A stretch of DNA of 7,046 nucleotides from Burkholderiales bacterium. Lineage in GTDB: Bacteria; Pseudomonadota; Gammaproteobacteria; Burkholderiales; Burkholderiaceae_C. Every line of letters starts with the position of its first letter. Positions within the stretch are counted from its first letter, which is position 1. Below are positions 6,025 to 7,046 of this stretch, piece after piece. The notes under the pieces are model-generated. The model was not told the DNA's origin, did not search any database, and was given only the letters and a program-made list of their open reading frames with translations. The position numbers and the translations under genes are program-made. Where the stretch lies: contig JANXMO010000461.1 of NCBI GenBank assembly GCA_025354615.1, positions 1-7,046 of the forward strand, given 5' to 3'.

Positions 6025-6969
6025 TCAAGAACGCAGGATGCGCCAGGCCCTTTGCATCAACCCGCCGCTGGTGCGCGCCCGTGCGGCCAAGGCTGAACGC
6101 GGCCGCAGCCAGGCGCCTGCGCGGTAGAGCACGAAGCGCAGCGCGAAGCCGCTGACGGTAATGAGGTCATAGAGCCAGATGCCGCGCCCGCCGCGCATCT
6201 GCCGGTAAAACTGGCGCGGGCCTTTGAGCGACGACAGCAGCACGTCGCCCTGCTGCTGCTTCATGCTTTCGCCCTGGTAGTGGACGATGCTGGCCACCGG
6301 CGTGTAGACGACACGGCCGCCGGCCTGCTTGAGGCGGTGGCACAGTTCCATGTCTTCGCCATACATGAAGTAAGCGGGGTCGAACAAGCGGCCTTGCAGC
6401 GCCGTGCCGCGCAGCAGCATGCAGGCGCCGGAGACCCAATCGACGTCGATGTCGGCCGTCACGTCACGGTCGAGGTACAGCGGCATCGGCCGCCAGGCGG
6501 CTGGGAGCAGCCGGTCGAGGAAGAAATAGTGGTTGGCCAGGTTCAGCAGCCGCGGGTAGGCGCCACCGGTCCAGCGCTGCAGGCTGCCGTCGCCATTGAG
6601 CAGCCGGCAGCCGGTGACGGCGACGTCCGGGTGCGCGTCGAGGTGCGCCACCAGCGCGGCGATGGCGCCCGGGCGCACCACGGTGTCGGGGTTGAGCAGC
6701 ATCACGTGGCGACCGCGGCAGCGCGGCAGGGCCTGGTTGTTGGCGCGGCCGAAGCCGACGTTGTCGGTATTGGCGATCAACTCAATTTGGGGGAATTCCG
6801 CCTGCACCATGGCCGCGCTGCCGTCGGCCGACGCGTTGTCGACCACGATCACCTGTTGCTGCGCCGGCGTCAGGCCGCCGTCGTCGAGCACCGAGCGCAG
6901 GCAGGCGCGCAGTAGCTCACGCACGTTCCAGTTGACGATGATGATGCTGACGGCAATTTCTTCATTCAT
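6025..6969 (-). CDS. Family 2 glycosyltransferase, WbbL/rhamnosyltransferase-like
   Basis: A 314-residue GT-A fold transferase expected to add a sugar from a nucleotide donor to a growing lipid-linked or surface polysaccharide on the inner face of the cytoplasmic membrane. Motifs in order: SIIIVNWN (8-15) and VVDNASADGS (42-51) for nucleotide binding; NVGFGRANNQ (70-79); LLNPDT (91-96), which takes the place of the DxD metal site in this subgroup; DWVSGACML (177-185), the acceptor loop; and FMYGEDMELCHR (201-212) with the probable catalytic Glu205/Asp206. The C-terminus (about 263-290) is hydrophobic and basic and may touch the membrane. Length is normal for the COG1216 group. The start has GGAG 10 nt upstream (6980-6983). 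Sugar specificity cannot be read from sequence; rhamnose is only the commonest annotation. The downstream hydrolases suggest a polysaccharide locus. Confidence 0.92.
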   Translation of the reverse strand: MNEEIAVSIIIVNWNVRELLRACLRSVLDDGGLTPAQQQVIVVDNASADGSAAMVQAEFPQIELIANTDNVGFGRANNQALPRCRGRHVMLLNPDTVVRPGAIAALVAHLDAHPDVAVTGCRLLNGDGSLQRWTGGAYPRLLNLANHYFFLDRLLPAAWRPMPLYLDRDVTADIDVDWVSGACMLLRGTALQGRLFDPAYFMYGEDMELCHRLKQAGGRVVYTPVASIVHYQGESMKQQQGDVLLSSLKGPRQFYRQMRGGRGIWLYDLITVSGFALRFVLYRAGAWLRPRSALAARARTSGGLMQRAWRILRS

Positions 6970-7046
6970 GGCCGGAAAGCTCCACAGGCGGGGCGGCCGT
7001 GCGGCCGCCGTGATGATGATGATGTGAGGATGCGGACCGCAGTGCG
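6966..7046 (-). CDS. Possible C-terminal end of an upstream gene
   Basis: The minus strand stays open from the window edge to a TGA (6968-6966) that overlaps the glycosyltransferase ATG as ATGA, the usual sign of translational coupling. The peptide would end in SSSSRRPHGRPACGAFRP. A second frame is also open and stops 4 nt later (ending APPVELSGHE), and the glycosyltransferase frame itself is open upstream. With only about 80 bp visible the choice cannot be made and no function can be given. Confidence 0.3.
   Translation of the reverse strand, partial: RTAVRILTSSSSRRPHGRPACGAFRP
6992..7009. repeat. GC-only hairpin just upstream of the glycosyltransferase
   Basis: GGCGGCC (6992-6998) and GGCCGCC (7003-7009) are exact reverse complements around GTGC, beside a run of ATG/CAT triplets (7011-7024). 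On the minus strand it lies just 5' of the glycosyltransferase ribosome binding site, so it could affect translation; it may equally lie inside the coding end of the upstream gene. Confidence 0.45.

Noticed and set aside
4373..6127. A 584-codon open frame on the plus strand opposite hydrolase B
   Set aside because: Same antisense composition; the opposite strand has clear catalytic motifs and a signal peptide.
6961..6970. TTCATTCATG at the glycosyltransferase start, resembling the IS subterminal motif TTCATTCATT
   Set aside because: It encodes the MNE start of the glycosyltransferase and no other IS end sequence is near it; coincidence.
7010..7025. CAT-triplet run that could encode a polyhistidine tag
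   Set aside because: It is a short natural triplet run at the window edge; histidine is only one of three possible frames and nothing indicates a vector.

Overview
The window reads as high-GC betaproteobacterial DNA, most likely order Burkholderiales. The reasons are a CheY/CheZ pair of proteobacterial type, strong G/C preference at third codon positions, and intergenic G/C-rich palindromes of the CCCTCTCCC...GGGAGAGGG kind. This placement rests on overall resemblance, not on a search.

Layout: (1) 1-769, plus strand: the last 34 codons of a CheY response regulator, then a complete cheZ, the end of a chemotaxis operon. (2) 769-2243: a complete IS701-family insertion sequence of about 1.48 kb whose DDE transposase is on the minus strand. 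Its left end touches the cheZ stop codon and its right end lies about 14 bp beyond the stop of the next gene. No matching target duplication flanks it. (3) 2258-5899, minus strand: two tandem paralogous secreted glycoside hydrolases of clan GH-A, closest by motif to GH51 arabinofuranosidases. They have Tat-like export signals, and one looks like a lipoprotein. About 400 bp between them holds a mosaic of direct and palindromic repeats. (4) 6025-6969, minus strand: a complete WbbL/rhamnosyltransferase-like family 2 glycosyltransferase. Upstream of it is a GC hairpin and what may be the end of another gene overlapping its start codon.

The minus-strand genes run glycosyltransferase, then hydrolase B (4340-5899), then hydrolase A (2258-3931). 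This looks like the edge of an exopolysaccharide or cell-surface polysaccharide locus: a cytoplasmic transferase builds the glycan and exported hydrolases trim, release or recycle it. The link between chemotaxis genes and this locus is probably secondary, created or marked by the IS element. No CRISPR array, tRNA, rRNA or phage feature was seen. The most interesting content is the paired hydrolases with different predicted anchoring, the repeat mosaic between them, and the IS junction.
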